Assembly: GCA_026390245.1 (NCBI GenBank)
Contig: JAPLGI010000106.1
Coordinates: 1-17,329 of the forward strand
Origin: Caldisericota bacterium
GTDB lineage: Bacteria > Caldisericota > Caldisericia > Cryosericales > Cryosericaceae
Direction of reading: 5' to 3'
Length of the DNA: 17,329 bases
Under the pieces are notes generated by a model. That model did no database searches. It was not told the origin of the DNA and worked only from the letters and a program-made list of their open reading frames with translations. The position numbers and the translations under genes are program-made. Positions 16,088 through 17,329 of this stretch are shown piece by piece (the first letter of the stretch is position 1; each line of letters begins with the position of its first letter).

Positions 16088-17329
<1,242 letters not shown>

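Overview
The window is about 60% GC and bacterial. It encodes surface-anchored and secreted proteins (SLH, dockerin, cohesin and copper-amine-oxidase-N-like domains) beside housekeeping enolase. This suggests an uncultured or little-studied bacterium with an S-layer or exoskeleton-like surface. A Caldisericota/Cryosericum-type or Firmicutes-like lineage is possible, but that is a guess from domain content. TGA is an ordinary stop here: several genes end in it, and Trp is read from TGG.

Left part, minus strand (1-2297): a tungstate/molybdate uptake operon. It has an SLH-domain protein with a signal peptide, a TupA-like binding protein with an extra C-terminal domain, and a TupB-like permease that runs off the left edge. 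The SLH and TupA parts look like one gene broken by a frame change and loss of the N-terminus of the TupA domain. The operon leader (2298-2429) carries a GAAA-tetraloop hairpin, a CTCC element and a matching GGAG Shine-Dalgarno, which resembles a Moco/Tuco riboswitch.

Plus strand 2578-8864: a two-gene operon behind a good sigma-70-type promoter. It encodes a secreted subtilisin-like protease ending in a cohesin-like and a dockerin domain, then a secreted beta-propeller (NHL) protein carrying a cohesin-like and a copper-amine-oxidase-N-like domain. The two products could assemble through cohesin-dockerin contacts.

Minus strand 8979-11784: an accessory-looking pair with visibly lower GC. It comprises a secreted PHP-domain phosphoesterase-like protein, split by an in-frame TGA, and a membrane protein of unknown function. 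Two 11-bp palindromes that form a 12-bp inverted repeat lie in front of the membrane gene.

Plus strand 12136-17329: a UPF0182 family membrane protein closed by a clear intrinsic terminator, an EamA/DMT transporter, a stand-alone ChrB C-terminal-type protein, and the first 240 codons of enolase (truncated by the window edge). I saw no rRNA, tRNA, CRISPR array or insertion sequence.
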